Assembly: GCA_964588995.1 (NCBI GenBank)
Contig: CAZPQM010000002.1
Span: 186,001 to 250,000, forward strand
Direction of reading: 5' to 3'
Origin: CAZPQM01 sp964588995
Lineage (GTDB): Bacteria; Pseudomonadota; Alphaproteobacteria; Rickettsiales; UBA8987
DNA length: 64,000 nucleotides
Numbering within the stretch: the stretch's first letter is position 1; each line of letters starts with the position of its first letter. Under the pieces are notes generated by a model, which ran no database searches, was not told where the DNA came from, and saw nothing but the letters and a program-made list of their open reading frames with translations. Positions 52,071 through 62,825 of the stretch are shown here, one piece after another. The position numbers and the translations under genes are program-made.

Positions 52071-54155
52071 TTAGCGTACTGCTTCCAGTGCGTCTAAAAC
52101 GGCGCCTTTGGTTAAGAGTTCAGGGAGGGCTATACCTTCAGGGTTGCCCGGGCCATATACAATATTAAAGGGAATGCCATGGCGATTATGGCGTTCCAAA
52201 TAAGCCTGAATCTCCGGTACGGGCTGCGTAAAATCGCCGACCATGGCAATCACATTATCCGCGCTTAATGCGGCAACCACCTCCTCGCGGGAAAGGACGT
52301 TGGCTTTATTAAATTTACAGGTGATGCACCAGCTTGCCGTCACATCTACAAAAACGAGATTGCCCATCGCAACTTCCTGTTCGATCCGGGGAATATCCAG
52401 CGGTATCCATAACGCTTCCCGCTCGGCGATGACCGACTCGCTCGGTTTGGGCATGACGATGATGAGGGCAATAGCTACCAGTGAGACGGCGAGCTTGGCC
52501 TGTGACGGAAGCTTTGGCCAGTAAACCAGCGGCGGAATAAAGCTCAGCACGGTCAGAATCATGAAATAAGGCTGTGTGACCTGTTGCGATAATACCCAGA
52601 TCAGCCAGACGGAAGTTGACAGCAGTAATACACCCAGTACGTGCTTCACCGTGTTCATCCACGCGCCCGGCCTCGGCATGGCGTGCATCAATTTAGGGAA
52701 AGTTGCAAATAGCAGGTAAGGCGTGGCAAGCCCAAGCCCCATCACGGTAAACAGGATAAGGATATCGTTGGTCGAGCCGCTAAGGGCAAAGGATACGGCT
52801 GTGCCAAGGAAAGGTGCGGTGCACGGCGTGGCGAGCAGGGTCGCAAATGCGCCGGTTAGAAAATGGCCCATCGGCGAGTGATCGCCGTGCGAGTCGATAT
52901 TCTTGTTGATCTTACCACCGAGCCAGCCGGGCAGTTGCAGGTGGTACCAGTCAAACTGGCTGAAGGCGAACAGGTTAATGATGACGATGATAGAGATGAC
53001 AAAGAGGGGCTCCTGAAAATGGAATCCCCAGCCGACCGCTTCGCCGCTTGCCTTTAAAAACAGTACGATAGCAGCAAGAACTACAAAGGATACGACGATA
53101 CCGAGGGCGGAAAGGAGAAAGCCACTCCGTATATCGCGCGTGCTCTTCTCGCGGCTGCCGAGAAAGCCCATCACCTTAATCGACAGGACGGGCAGTACGC
53201 ACGGCATCACATTGAGGATTAACCCACCGAGAAAGGCGAAAAGCAGAATGGTCGTGAAAGGCAGGGCGCTCAGATCGGCTGCGCCTGCGTTCGTTTTAAC
53301 CCCGTTCGGTTGCGTTGCCGGTGTAGCGGATGCAGGCTGCAAGGTAAATGTTGCTTCGGTTCGTATCCCTTCATCGACCAGTGTCAGCGTTGCCTGCTTT
53401 CCTTCTAATGTTGCATCTGCGAGCAGGCTTTCGGACGGGAGTATAAAAAAGGCGCTCATCTCATCCTGACTGAGCCGGTAATTAGGTTTAGGGAAACGGA
53501 AATTATCGCTTAAATCGACGAATATATCTGGATCGGTGAAAGGAATCCTTTCACTGGTCACTTTGACGGAGATAGACGTGCCGTCCTCCTGAATTTCGGG
53601 GGTGTCGATGGTGATGCCAATTGTATTATTGGGTTCCGGCACTTTGGCGAGACCCTGCGTAATCAATGCCTGATGTTCAGAGCGTTCATCGGGGGCAATG
53701 CGGGCGGAAAACACGTTATCGATAAAAATGCAGATTTCATCGCAGAGGCCATAGCGAACCTTGGTATCTACGTTAATTGGTGCATCCGTATTTTCAGGGG
53801 TAATCAACAACGGGAGGATCAGCCGGTCTTTATAGCCATAGCTTTCGATCGTATCATACTGAATAAAGCGTTCCGGCGTGGGCCATAAAATCTCAACGGA
53901 CTGTACGTTTTCAGAGGCCTCAAAATCAGCTTCCGGTGGCAGGCCTCCGTCACCGGGTATTTTCCAATAGGCTTTCCAATTGTTGGTTAGTTCAAACTGA
54001 AACGCCCCGTAGCGGGCAGTTTTATCCTCATTCCAATCCCCGAGGATCAGCCGTGCCTTAACTTCCTCCTGCTCATGCCAATCGCTTGCCGTAGCCCAGA
54101 CCGAAGCGGGTAGCAGACAAAGGAAAACCGTCAAAAAGTATATAAAATATCGCAT
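52071..54155 (-). CDS. DsbD/ScsB-family protein-disulfide reductase
   Basis: 694 residues from the ATG at 54155 (54164 also possible). Signal peptide about 1-22; an N-terminal periplasmic domain with a redox pair GLCDEICIF; an eight-helix DsbD membrane domain with cysteines in NVMPCVLPVL and ATPCTAPFLG; and a C-terminal thioredoxin-like domain with TASWCITCK. It passes electrons from cytoplasmic thioredoxin to periplasmic disulfides. The layout is the long ScsB-like type. The window also encodes several cysteine-rich exported proteins that may need it; that link is inference. Confidence 0.88.
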   Translation of the reverse strand: MRYFIYFLTVFLCLLPASVWATASDWHEQEEVKARLILGDWNEDKTARYGAFQFELTNNWKAYWKIPGDGGLPPEADFEASENVQSVEILWPTPERFIQYDTIESYGYKDRLILPLLITPENTDAPINVDTKVRYGLCDEICIFIDNVFSARIAPDERSEHQALITQGLAKVPEPNNTIGITIDTPEIQEDGTSISVKVTSERIPFTDPDIFVDLSDNFRFPKPNYRLSQDEMSAFFILPSESLLADATLEGKQATLTLVDEGIRTEATFTLQPASATPATQPNGVKTNAGAADLSALPFTTILLFAFLGGLILNVMPCVLPVLSIKVMGFLGSREKSTRDIRSGFLLSALGIVVSFVVLAAIVLFLKASGEAVGWGFHFQEPLFVISIIVIINLFAFSQFDWYHLQLPGWLGGKINKNIDSHGDHSPMGHFLTGAFATLLATPCTAPFLGTAVSFALSGSTNDILILFTVMGLGLATPYLLFATFPKLMHAMPRPGAWMNTVKHVLGVLLLSTSVWLIWVLSQQVTQPYFMILTVLSFIPPLVYWPKLPSQAKLAVSLVAIALIIVMPKPSESVIAEREALWIPLDIPRIEQEVAMGNLVFVDVTASWCITCKFNKANVLSREEVVAALSADNVIAMVGDFTQPVPEIQAYLERHNRHGIPFNIVYGPGNPEGIALPELLTKGAVLDALEAVR

Positions 54156-54190
54156 ACTGACCATATATAAACGCTAATTCTGATGTAAAC

Positions 54191-54239
54191 CCGCAGAAGT
54201 CACAAAAAAGGCCGTGTAATACCACGGCTTTTTCTGCGG
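54191..54239 (-). terminator. Intrinsic terminator after rpoC
   Basis: The inner stem GCCGTG(G)...CACGGC is bordered by an A-run and a T-run (54204-54233). The outer arms CCGCAGAA (54191-54198) and TTCTGCGG (54232-54239) extend the hairpin. It closes the rplA-rplJ-rplL-rpoB-rpoC unit and separates it from the reductase gene. Confidence 0.8.
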
Positions 54240-54260
54240 TTGCGACCTTTTTAACGCGTT

Positions 54261-57200
54261 TTAGGCGTTGGCAGCATCCTGTAAGTCAATATCATCATCG
54301 TCATCCGCGCCGTCATTCGCGAGGTTTTCCGGCTGTTCGGCTTCAAGGGCGAGGCGTTGCTCCTCACGCTGAGCACGGAGCACCTCATCCCGGCCACTGG
54401 CGATCTGCTTGACATCGCGGATATAGGCCCCGGTACCGGCCGGAATCAAGCGGCCAACAATGACATTTTCTTTGAGGCCATATAAATGATCGGCTTTGCT
54501 GGAAACGGCAGCTTCGGTAAGGACGCGTGTCGTCTCCTGGAACGAGGCCGCAGAGATGAAGGACTTGGTCTGCAGGCTTGCCTTGGTAATCCCCTGCAGC
54601 ACTGGCTCCGCTTTAGCCAGACGACCCTCCGACTCAGCCACTTTCGCGTTTTCCGCTTCAAACTCATCCCGGTCGATCACTTCGCCCTGCAGCAGGGTGG
54701 TATCCCCGCCATCGACAATCTCGACCTTCTGCAGCATCTGGCGCACAATCACTTCGATATGCTTATCGTTGATCGGCACGCCCTGCAAGCGATAGACGGC
54801 CTGAATTTCGGAGGTGAGGTATTTGGTTAATGCCTCAACGCCGAGTACACGCAGAATATCGTGCGGGACCGGAGAGCCATCCATCAACAGATCTCCTTTG
54901 CGGATTTCATCCCCTTCCTGCACGGCAAGATGCTTTCCTTTCGGCACCATGTACTCAACCGGCTCCTGATCGGCATCTTTAGGCTGTACAATAATCCGTG
55001 TTTTGGATTTGTAATCCTTACCATAATGCACCACACCGGAGGTTTCGGAGATAATCGCGTGGTCTTTTGGTTTCCGCGCCTCAAACAGCTCAGCCACCCG
55101 CGGCAGACCACCGGTAATATCCCGCGTTTTGGTCGATTCTTTCGGTATACGCGCAAGCACGTCACCGGCATGGACTTCATCACCGTCAGAGACGTTCAGA
55201 ATCGCATCAATCGGGAGGAAGTAACGCGCTTCCATGCCATTACTCAGCGTAACGACCTCATCCTTATCGTCGCGAAGCGTAATACGTGGCCGTAAGGAAC
55301 CGCCTTTCTTCGATTGCTTCCAATCGACAATAACCTTGCTTGACAGGCCGGTCGCCTCATCCACCACTTCACGTACCGAAACGCCGTCCACCAGATCGCG
55401 GAAGACAATGCGCCCGGTTTTTTCGGTAACGATCGGGATCGTGTACGGATCCCAATCCGCCAGTTTATCACCGGCTTTGACTTCCTGCTCGTCATCGACA
55501 TCCATCCGCGCTCCGTAAGGCACTTTATGGCGCTCAAGCTCATTGCCTTTCTTGTCTTCGATTACCACTTCGGTAATGCGCCCCATAACCACGTTACGTC
55601 CCTTGGAATCGGTCACCACGTTACGATGCTCTATCCGGACAATACCGGACTGCGTTGCTTCCACCGAGGATTGCTCCGCCTGCGATGTTGCCGCTCCACC
55701 GATATGGAAGGTCCGCATGGTCAGCTGAGTACCTGGTTCACCGATCGATTGCGCAGCAATTACACCGACTGCTTCACCGACATTGACTTTATGCCCGCTG
55801 GCAAGATCGCGCCCGTAGCAAGCAGCACACACGCCGCCCTTGCTTTCGCAGGTAACGGCAGAGCGTACTTTAACGGACTCGATACCCGCCGTATCAATCG
55901 CATCGACCGTATCTTCCCGGATGATCTCGCCGGCTTTGACGATGATCTCATCGGTCGTTGGGTGGCGTATATCGTTAACCGAGGTGCGGCCAAGGATTTT
56001 TTCCGAAAGCGGAGCAATGACTTCACCGGCTTCCATGTCGGCCTGCATGATCAATCCATTCTTCGTGCCGCAATCTTCTTCGACCACGATACAATCCTGC
56101 GATACATCCACCAGACGGCGGGTCAGATAGCCGGAATTCGCCGTTTTCAGCGCCGTATCGGCAAGGCCCTTACGTGCGCCGTGCGTCGAGTTGAAATATT
56201 CCAGCACCGAAAGTCCTTCTTTAAAGTTGGATTTGATCGGCGTTTCAATGATGTCGCCATTCGGCTTAGCCATTAGCCCGCGCATACCGGCAAGCTGTTT
56301 AATCTGTGCGGCCGAGCCTCGCGCTCCGGAATGCGCCATCATATAAATGGAGTTAACACCGGCCTGACCGGAAGGCGCATCTTTCGGCTGCACCTCACCG
56401 TTCATGTATTTCATCATCTCATTGGCGACACGGTCCGTACAATGTGACCAGGCATCGACGACCTTGTTATACTTCTCACGCTGGGTGATAAGCCCGTCCG
56501 CATATTGGCTCTCAAATTCTGCGATACGGCTTGAGGTTTCGTCGATAAGCTTCTCTTTTTCTTTAGGAATAATCATATCATCCTTGCCGAAGGAAATGCC
56601 GGCTTTACAGGCGTGCGCGAAGCCGAGCTTCATCATACGGTCAGCGAAAATCACGGTCTTTTTCGGGCCGCAATGACGGTAAATTTCTTCAATCAGGTTA
56701 CTGGCCTCTTTCTTGGTGAGGACCTTATTGACGACATCAAACTTCAATTTTTCGCTTTTAGGTAACAACTCAGCGATCAGCATACGGCCTGGCGTTGTCG
56801 ACATAATACGCGTGACCGGATTACCTTCTTTATCCACCGTTTGATAGCGTGCTTTGATTTTTGCATGCAGGCTAACGGCCTTTGATTCGAGCGCGTGATG
56901 GATTTCCGATATATCGAGGAAGGCTTTACCTTCACCCGGCTCGCCGTCAAATTCCAGGCTGAGATAGTACAGCCCAAGCACAATATCCTGCGTCGGAACT
57001 ATGATTGGTTTACCCGACGCCGGTGACAGAATATTATTGGTCGACATCATCAGTACGCGTGCTTCCAGCTGCGATTCAATCGAAAGCGGTACGTGAACTG
57101 CCATCTGGTCTCCGTCGAAGTCGGCATTAAAGGCAGTACACACCAGTGGGTGCAGGCGAATCGCCTTACCTTCAATCAATACGGGCTCAAACGCCTGAAT

Positions 57201-58505
57201 ACCAAGACGGTGCAGGGTTGGTGCGCGGTTCAGCATGACCGGGTGTTCTTTAATCACCTCATCCAGAATATCCCACACTTCCGGGCGTTCGGCTTCGACC
57301 ATTTTCTTTGCCACCTTGATGGTCGTAGCATAGCCGTAGAGTTCCAGCTTGGCATAGATAAACGGTTTAAACAGCTCCAGTGCCATTTTCTTCGGTAAGC
57401 CGCATTCATGTAGTTTGAGCTCTGGACCCACCACGATGACGGAACGGCCGGAGTAATCCACACGCTTACCGAGCAAGTTCTGACGGAACCGACCTTGTTT
57501 TCCTTTCAGCATATCGGAGAGCGATTTGAACGGGCGCTTATTCGCATCTTTAATGACGCGGCCACGGCGGCCATTATCAAACAGCGCATCAACGGATTCC
57601 TGTAGCATCCGCTTTTCGTTGCGGATAATGATATCCGGCGCTTTCAGTTCCAATAAGCGCTTCAGACGGTTATTTCGGTTGATGACCCGGCGATAGAGAT
57701 CGTTCAGATCGGAGGTGGCAAAGCGACCACCATCAAGCGGAACGAGCGGGCGGAGATCCGGTGGAATGACCGGGAGTACGTCCATCACCATCCATTCCGG
57801 CTTGTTGCCGGATGCCAGAAAATTATCGACCAGCTTTAGGCGTTTAACGATTTTCTTACGCTTCGCTTCGCTGTTCGTTGCGGAGAGTTCGGCACGCAGA
57901 TCGGTCTGGATTTCCTCCAAATCAAGATTTTCCAGCATGTATTTTACCGCTTCGGCACCGATCATTGCCTGGAACGTATCTGCTCCATACTCATCTTGTG
58001 CATCGTAATACTGATCCTCGGTTAGCAGCTCACCCTTAGCAAATGGCGTCAGACCCGGCTCGGTGATCATAAAGGACTCGAAATAGAGCACACGCTCAAT
58101 ATCCTTCAACGTCATATCGAGCAGCAGGCCAATCCGGGAAGGTAGGGATTTGAGGAACCAGATATGCACGACGGGGCTTGCGAGATCGATGTGGCCCATC
58201 CGCTCACGGCGGACTTTGGAAGTGGTGACTTCCACACCGCATTTTTCACAGACAATACCGCGATATTTCATGCGCTTATATTTACCGCAGAGGCACTCAT
58301 AGTCCTTAATTGGACCGAAAATACGCGCGCAGAACAGCCCATCGCGCTCTGGCTTGAAGGTGCGGTAATTAATCGTTTCTGGCTTTTTGACTTCGCCGTA
58401 GGACCAGGAACGGATCTTCTCCGGGCTGGCAATCGAGATGCGGATTTCATCAAAATCCTGAGTTGGGCTGACTTGTCCAAAAAATTGCATTAATTCGTTA
58501 TGCAT
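54261..58505 (-). CDS. rpoC: DNA-directed RNA polymerase subunit beta'
   Basis: 1414 residues, normal for a proteobacterium. N-terminal zinc ribbon CLCGKYKRMKYRGIVCEKCG; catalytic magnesium motif AFNADFDGDQMAVH; second zinc site CESKGGVCAACYG; bridge helix and trigger loop region AAQSIGEPGTQLTMRTFHIGG. The acidic C-terminus ends DDDDDIDLQDAANA. It is 125 bases downstream of rpoB, and the gap holds a palindromic repeat. Confidence 0.98.
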   Translation of the reverse strand: MHNELMQFFGQVSPTQDFDEIRISIASPEKIRSWSYGEVKKPETINYRTFKPERDGLFCARIFGPIKDYECLCGKYKRMKYRGIVCEKCGVEVTTSKVRRERMGHIDLASPVVHIWFLKSLPSRIGLLLDMTLKDIERVLYFESFMITEPGLTPFAKGELLTEDQYYDAQDEYGADTFQAMIGAEAVKYMLENLDLEEIQTDLRAELSATNSEAKRKKIVKRLKLVDNFLASGNKPEWMVMDVLPVIPPDLRPLVPLDGGRFATSDLNDLYRRVINRNNRLKRLLELKAPDIIIRNEKRMLQESVDALFDNGRRGRVIKDANKRPFKSLSDMLKGKQGRFRQNLLGKRVDYSGRSVIVVGPELKLHECGLPKKMALELFKPFIYAKLELYGYATTIKVAKKMVEAERPEVWDILDEVIKEHPVMLNRAPTLHRLGIQAFEPVLIEGKAIRLHPLVCTAFNADFDGDQMAVHVPLSIESQLEARVLMMSTNNILSPASGKPIIVPTQDIVLGLYYLSLEFDGEPGEGKAFLDISEIHHALESKAVSLHAKIKARYQTVDKEGNPVTRIMSTTPGRMLIAELLPKSEKLKFDVVNKVLTKKEASNLIEEIYRHCGPKKTVIFADRMMKLGFAHACKAGISFGKDDMIIPKEKEKLIDETSSRIAEFESQYADGLITQREKYNKVVDAWSHCTDRVANEMMKYMNGEVQPKDAPSGQAGVNSIYMMAHSGARGSAAQIKQLAGMRGLMAKPNGDIIETPIKSNFKEGLSVLEYFNSTHGARKGLADTALKTANSGYLTRRLVDVSQDCIVVEEDCGTKNGLIMQADMEAGEVIAPLSEKILGRTSVNDIRHPTTDEIIVKAGEIIREDTVDAIDTAGIESVKVRSAVTCESKGGVCAACYGRDLASGHKVNVGEAVGVIAAQSIGEPGTQLTMRTFHIGGAATSQAEQSSVEATQSGIVRIEHRNVVTDSKGRNVVMGRITEVVIEDKKGNELERHKVPYGARMDVDDEQEVKAGDKLADWDPYTIPIVTEKTGRIVFRDLVDGVSVREVVDEATGLSSKVIVDWKQSKKGGSLRPRITLRDDKDEVVTLSNGMEARYFLPIDAILNVSDGDEVHAGDVLARIPKESTKTRDITGGLPRVAELFEARKPKDHAIISETSGVVHYGKDYKSKTRIIVQPKDADQEPVEYMVPKGKHLAVQEGDEIRKGDLLMDGSPVPHDILRVLGVEALTKYLTSEIQAVYRLQGVPINDKHIEVIVRQMLQKVEIVDGGDTTLLQGEVIDRDEFEAENAKVAESEGRLAKAEPVLQGITKASLQTKSFISAASFQETTRVLTEAAVSSKADHLYGLKENVIVGRLIPAGTGAYIRDVKQIASGRDEVLRAQREEQRLALEAEQPENLANDGADDDDDIDLQDAANA

Positions 58506-58544
58506 GTGGTACCCCTTTTATTAGTACGTTTTTATGTTTCTCTT

Positions 58545-58626
58545 GTCATCCTCATAGAGCCAGTTGGCGATATGGGGATCTACGCTATTAGATTCCCTGC
58601 TCGGCGGCGGCCTCGCAGAGAATGAC
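58545..58626. repeat. Palindromic element in the rpoB-rpoC gap
   Basis: The ends GTCATCCTC (58545-58553) and GAGAATGAC (58618-58626) are inverted repeats with one mismatch. The interior reads GGATCTACGC and GATTCC. It is inside a transcribed operon, so the RNA can fold there. Confidence 0.6.
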
Positions 58627-58630
58627 AAAG

Positions 58631-61600
58631 CTATTCGTTACTGGCCTTTTGGCGCAATTCCACGTTCAGGCAAAGCGAACGAAGCTCTTTCACAATCACG
58701 TTGAAAGATTCCGGTATGCCAGATTCAAAGGTATGATCGCCTTTTACGATGGATTCATAGACCTTAGTCCGTCCGGCCACATCGTCCGATTTCACGGTCA
58801 GCAGTTCCTGCAACGTGTAAGCTGCACCGTAAGCCTGAAGCGCCCAGCACTCCATCTCACCGAAACGCTGTCCACCGAAGTGCGACTTTCCACCGAGCGG
58901 TTGCTGCGTTACGAGGCTGTAAGGCCCGATCGACCGAGCGTGAATCTTATCATCCACCAGGTGATGCAATTTCAGCATATATATGATACCAACAGTTACA
59001 TCGCGATCAAATCGTTCACCTGTGCGGCCATCATACAGCGTAGTCTGGCCTTTGCGTTCGCAACCGGATTGCTCAAGATGTTCGTTGATTTCTTCCACAT
59101 CGGCACCATCGAATACCGGAGTTGCCATCGGGATTCCGTTTTCCACGTTGCGAGCCATTTCCAGTAGCCCGTCCGAGTCAATCTCATCGATGAGTTTCTG
59201 GTCATCTTTATCGGTATAGACTTTCTTTAGCGCAGCACGGAGGTCTTTCTCACCGGCTTTGGTATAGGTCTCAAGCAACTTAGCGACCTGGCGGCCGAAG
59301 TTTTTCGATGCCCAACCAAGATGCGTTTCCAGAATCTGCCCGACATTCATTCGGCTTGGCACCCCAAGCGGATTCAGCACGATATCAACCGGACGGCCAT
59401 CGGCGGTAAACGGCATGTCTTCCAGCGGACAGATTTTGGAAATCACCCCCTTGTTACCGTGGCGGCCTGCCATCTTATCACCGGGCTGCAGCTTGCGCTT
59501 CACAGCAACAAACACTTTCACCATCTTCAGCACACCGGAGGGTAGATCGTCACCGCCCTGCAACTTCTCGATCTTATCGTTCATGCGCGCATCCAGATGG
59601 CGTACCAGTGCGTCATATTCCTCTTTGAGCTTCTCAATTGCATCCAGTTCTTTTTTCTCGAGCTTGGCCGGCATCTGCCACCATTTGGACTTTGGCATTT
59701 CCTGCAGAAACTCTTTCGTAATTTGACTGCCTTTCTTCTGTCCTTCATAGACTTTAGTCAGCTCCTTGCCGGAAATGGTTGATTCAAGATTCTCGAAAAT
59801 GTGACCAGCCAGAATGGTCAGCTCGTCATGACGGTCTTTGCTGAGGCGTTCAATTTCCTCATGTTCAATCGCCATAGCGCGCTCATCCTTCTCGATACCG
59901 CGGCGGGAGAAGATCCGTACTTCAACTACACGACCGGAAATACCCGGCTTCATCTTCAGCGAAGAATCGCGTACATCGGCGGCTTTCTCTCCGAAAATCG
60001 CACGGAGGAGCTTTTCTTCCGGGGTCATTGGTGATTCGCTCTTAGGCGTTACCTTACCGACGAGAATATCACCCGGGCCCACTTCGGCACCGATATGGAC
60101 GATACCAGTTTCATCGAGCTGGCGAAGCGCCTCTTCACCTACATTGGGAATATCGCGGGTAATTTCTTCCGGGCCGAGCTTGGTATCACGGGCCATGGTT
60201 TGAAATTCCTCGATATGCACCGAAGTAAAGACATCATCCTGAACAATGCGTTCGGAAATCAGGATCGAATCCTCAAAGTTATAGCCGTTCCACGGCATAA
60301 AGGCGACGGTGACATTGCGCCCCAGCGCCAGCTCACCGAGATTGGTGGAAGGGCCGTCCGCTATCACATCACCAGCCTTTACTGCGTCCCCGACCTTAAC
60401 GATCGGCTTCTGGTTCATGCAGGTGTTCTGATTGGAACGCTGGAATTTCTTGAGGCGGTAGATATCTACCCCTTCCGTTTTTTTGCCGGATTTCACTTTG
60501 ACGACGATCCGCTTACCATCCACCTGGTCGACCACGCCATCGCGCACCGCCTTAATAACCGCGCCGGAATCGGAGGCGACACTGCCTTCCATGCCGGTAC
60601 CGACCAGAGGTGCTTCACTGCGCAGCACAGGCACAGCCTGACGCATCATGTTCGATCCCATCAGCGCGCGGTTCGCATCATCGTTTTCTAAGAAGGGAAT
60701 AAGGGACGCGGCAACGGAAACCAGCTGTTTGGGAGAAACGTCCGCATAATCCACATCTTCCGGACGAGACATAGTAAAATCGCCTTTAACGCGGCATGAA
60801 ACCAGCTCTTCCGTGAACTTACGGTTTTTATCGATTGGAGCATCGGACTGTGCGATCGTATATTTGCTTTCTTCAATCGCGGAGAGATACTCAATCTCTT
60901 CCGTAATTTTCCCGTCAACCACTTTACGGTAGGGCGTCTCAATAAAGCCGTATTTATTGATTCGCGCATAGGTGGAAAGGCTGTTGATCAACCCGATATT
61001 CGGACCTTCCGGCGTTTCAATCGGGCAGATACGGCCATAATGCGTCGGGTGCACGTCGCGTACCTCGAAGCCGGCGCGTTCGCGGGTCAAACCACCTGGA
61101 CCCAGTGCGGATAAGCGGCGCTTATGCGTCACTTCCGAGAGGGGGTTGGTCTGATCCATAAATTGCGATAGCTGGGATGAGCCGAAGAATTCCTTAACGA
61201 CCGCTGCGAGAGGCTTCGCGTTGATGAAATCATGCGGCATCACCGTATCAATTTCGACCGCACTCATACGCTCCAGAATCGCGCGTTCCATCCGAAGCAG
61301 CCCAATGCGGAACTGGTTTTCCATCAACTCGCCAACAGAACGTACGCGGCGATTACCCAGATGGTCAATATCATCGACTTCACCGCGGCCCTCTTTGATA
61401 TCAATCAGCATACGGATCATGTCGACGATATCTTCCCGCGTCAAAACGCGTTGCCATTCATCGACGTCCTTGCCGAGTCGTGTCGAGATTTTCATGCGGC
61501 CGACATCGGAGAGGTCGTAGCGTGCCGGATCAAAGAACAGGCCGTTGAAGATCGCTTCGGCTGCTTCTTCCGTTGGTGGCTCACCGGGCCGCATGACTTT

Positions 61601-62737
61601 GTAAATATCGATCAGTGCGTCCATCTGCGTGGTGTTTTTATCGATATTCATCGATTGCAGAATATAAGGTATATTATTCCCCGCATCGACGATAGTCAGC
61701 TCTTTCAGGCCGGACTTTTCTATCTGATCGATGATGTCAGGGCTGAGTGCGCTTCCAGCCCCGGCTATAATTTCCCCGGTCGCTTTATCCACCACTTCTT
61801 CCCCGAGATAAATCAGGTTGAAATCTTCTTCGGATAACAGCACCTGCTCAAGCCCTTCTTCCCCGAGCTTACGAGCCTTACGCGGTGTCAGCTTGGTGCC
61901 GGCAGTTGCAGCAGGCTTGCCGGTTTTCGCGTTGATAAGGTCACGTACCAGCGTGACGCCGAAATAGTTCTCCGGCTTGAAGGCGGCTGACCAGCCTTTT
62001 TTACCGTAGTTGATCTTCGTCGTAGTGTAGTAAGTCTCAATAATTTCCTTCGCGCTGAAACCGAGGGCGCGGAGCAAACTATTGATATGTAATTTGCGGC
62101 GGCGGTCGATACGGAAATGCAATTGATCTTTCGGATCAAATTCAAAGTCGAGCCAGGAACCGCGATAAGGGATCACACGCGCGGAAAAGAGCACCTTACC
62201 CGAGCTGTGGCTCTTACCATGGTCATGATCATAAAAGACGCCGGGGCTGCGGTGCATCTGCGAGACGATGACACGCTCGGTCCCATTGACCACAAAGGTG
62301 CCGTTCTCCGTCATGAGCGGGATGTCACCGAGATACACATCCTGCTCTTTGATGCCCTGAATATCCCGGGTTCCGGCTTCTTCATTCACATCCCAGACGA
62401 TCAGCCGCATCGTTACCCGAATTGGCGCAGAGAAGGTCAGATCGCGCTGAACGCACTCATCCACGTCATATTTCGGCGGATCGAAATCGTACTTTACATA
62501 TTCCAGCGTAGCCGCTCCGGAATGATCCTCGATAGGAAACACCGATTTGAACACCGCCTCAAGGCCGCGCTCTTCGCGTTGATCGGACGGGGTGTCGATT
62601 TGCAGGAATTGTTCATAAGAGTTCTTCTGAATTTCAATCAGGTTCGGCATTTTTGCGGTTGTACGTAAATGCCCGAAATCCTTACGAATTCGTTTTCTTT
62701 CCGTGAATGAGTGACTCGTTGAGTGTGCTTGTGCCAT
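58631..62737 (-). CDS. rpoB: DNA-directed RNA polymerase subunit beta
   Basis: 1368 residues. The rifampicin pocket SSQLSQFMDQTNPLSEVTHKRRLSALG keeps the residues of a sensitive enzyme (Q, D, H and S at the usual positions). ERAGFEVRDVHPTHYGRICPIETPEGPNIGL and GDKMAGRHGNKGV are canonical. The C-terminal clamp contact GGQRFGEMECWALQAYGAA is intact. Confidence 0.98.
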   Translation of the reverse strand: MAQAHSTSHSFTERKRIRKDFGHLRTTAKMPNLIEIQKNSYEQFLQIDTPSDQREERGLEAVFKSVFPIEDHSGAATLEYVKYDFDPPKYDVDECVQRDLTFSAPIRVTMRLIVWDVNEEAGTRDIQGIKEQDVYLGDIPLMTENGTFVVNGTERVIVSQMHRSPGVFYDHDHGKSHSSGKVLFSARVIPYRGSWLDFEFDPKDQLHFRIDRRRKLHINSLLRALGFSAKEIIETYYTTTKINYGKKGWSAAFKPENYFGVTLVRDLINAKTGKPAATAGTKLTPRKARKLGEEGLEQVLLSEEDFNLIYLGEEVVDKATGEIIAGAGSALSPDIIDQIEKSGLKELTIVDAGNNIPYILQSMNIDKNTTQMDALIDIYKVMRPGEPPTEEAAEAIFNGLFFDPARYDLSDVGRMKISTRLGKDVDEWQRVLTREDIVDMIRMLIDIKEGRGEVDDIDHLGNRRVRSVGELMENQFRIGLLRMERAILERMSAVEIDTVMPHDFINAKPLAAVVKEFFGSSQLSQFMDQTNPLSEVTHKRRLSALGPGGLTRERAGFEVRDVHPTHYGRICPIETPEGPNIGLINSLSTYARINKYGFIETPYRKVVDGKITEEIEYLSAIEESKYTIAQSDAPIDKNRKFTEELVSCRVKGDFTMSRPEDVDYADVSPKQLVSVAASLIPFLENDDANRALMGSNMMRQAVPVLRSEAPLVGTGMEGSVASDSGAVIKAVRDGVVDQVDGKRIVVKVKSGKKTEGVDIYRLKKFQRSNQNTCMNQKPIVKVGDAVKAGDVIADGPSTNLGELALGRNVTVAFMPWNGYNFEDSILISERIVQDDVFTSVHIEEFQTMARDTKLGPEEITRDIPNVGEEALRQLDETGIVHIGAEVGPGDILVGKVTPKSESPMTPEEKLLRAIFGEKAADVRDSSLKMKPGISGRVVEVRIFSRRGIEKDERAMAIEHEEIERLSKDRHDELTILAGHIFENLESTISGKELTKVYEGQKKGSQITKEFLQEMPKSKWWQMPAKLEKKELDAIEKLKEEYDALVRHLDARMNDKIEKLQGGDDLPSGVLKMVKVFVAVKRKLQPGDKMAGRHGNKGVISKICPLEDMPFTADGRPVDIVLNPLGVPSRMNVGQILETHLGWASKNFGRQVAKLLETYTKAGEKDLRAALKKVYTDKDDQKLIDEIDSDGLLEMARNVENGIPMATPVFDGADVEEINEHLEQSGCERKGQTTLYDGRTGERFDRDVTVGIIYMLKLHHLVDDKIHARSIGPYSLVTQQPLGGKSHFGGQRFGEMECWALQAYGAAYTLQELLTVKSDDVAGRTKVYESIVKGDHTFESGIPESFNVIVKELRSLCLNVELRQKASNE

Positions 62738-62825
62738 AGGATGCGCTTTCGTAACCTTAATCGTTTAACTTGGTTTTCGGCTATAAAATTTCAATACCGT
62801 ATGCGGTGCTTATACGTTAATTCAG

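Noticed and set aside
55527..56276. 249-codon plus-strand frame over rpoC
   Set aside because: Antisense shadow of a highly conserved gene.
62117..62668. 183-codon plus-strand frame over rpoB
   Set aside because: Antisense shadow of rpoB.
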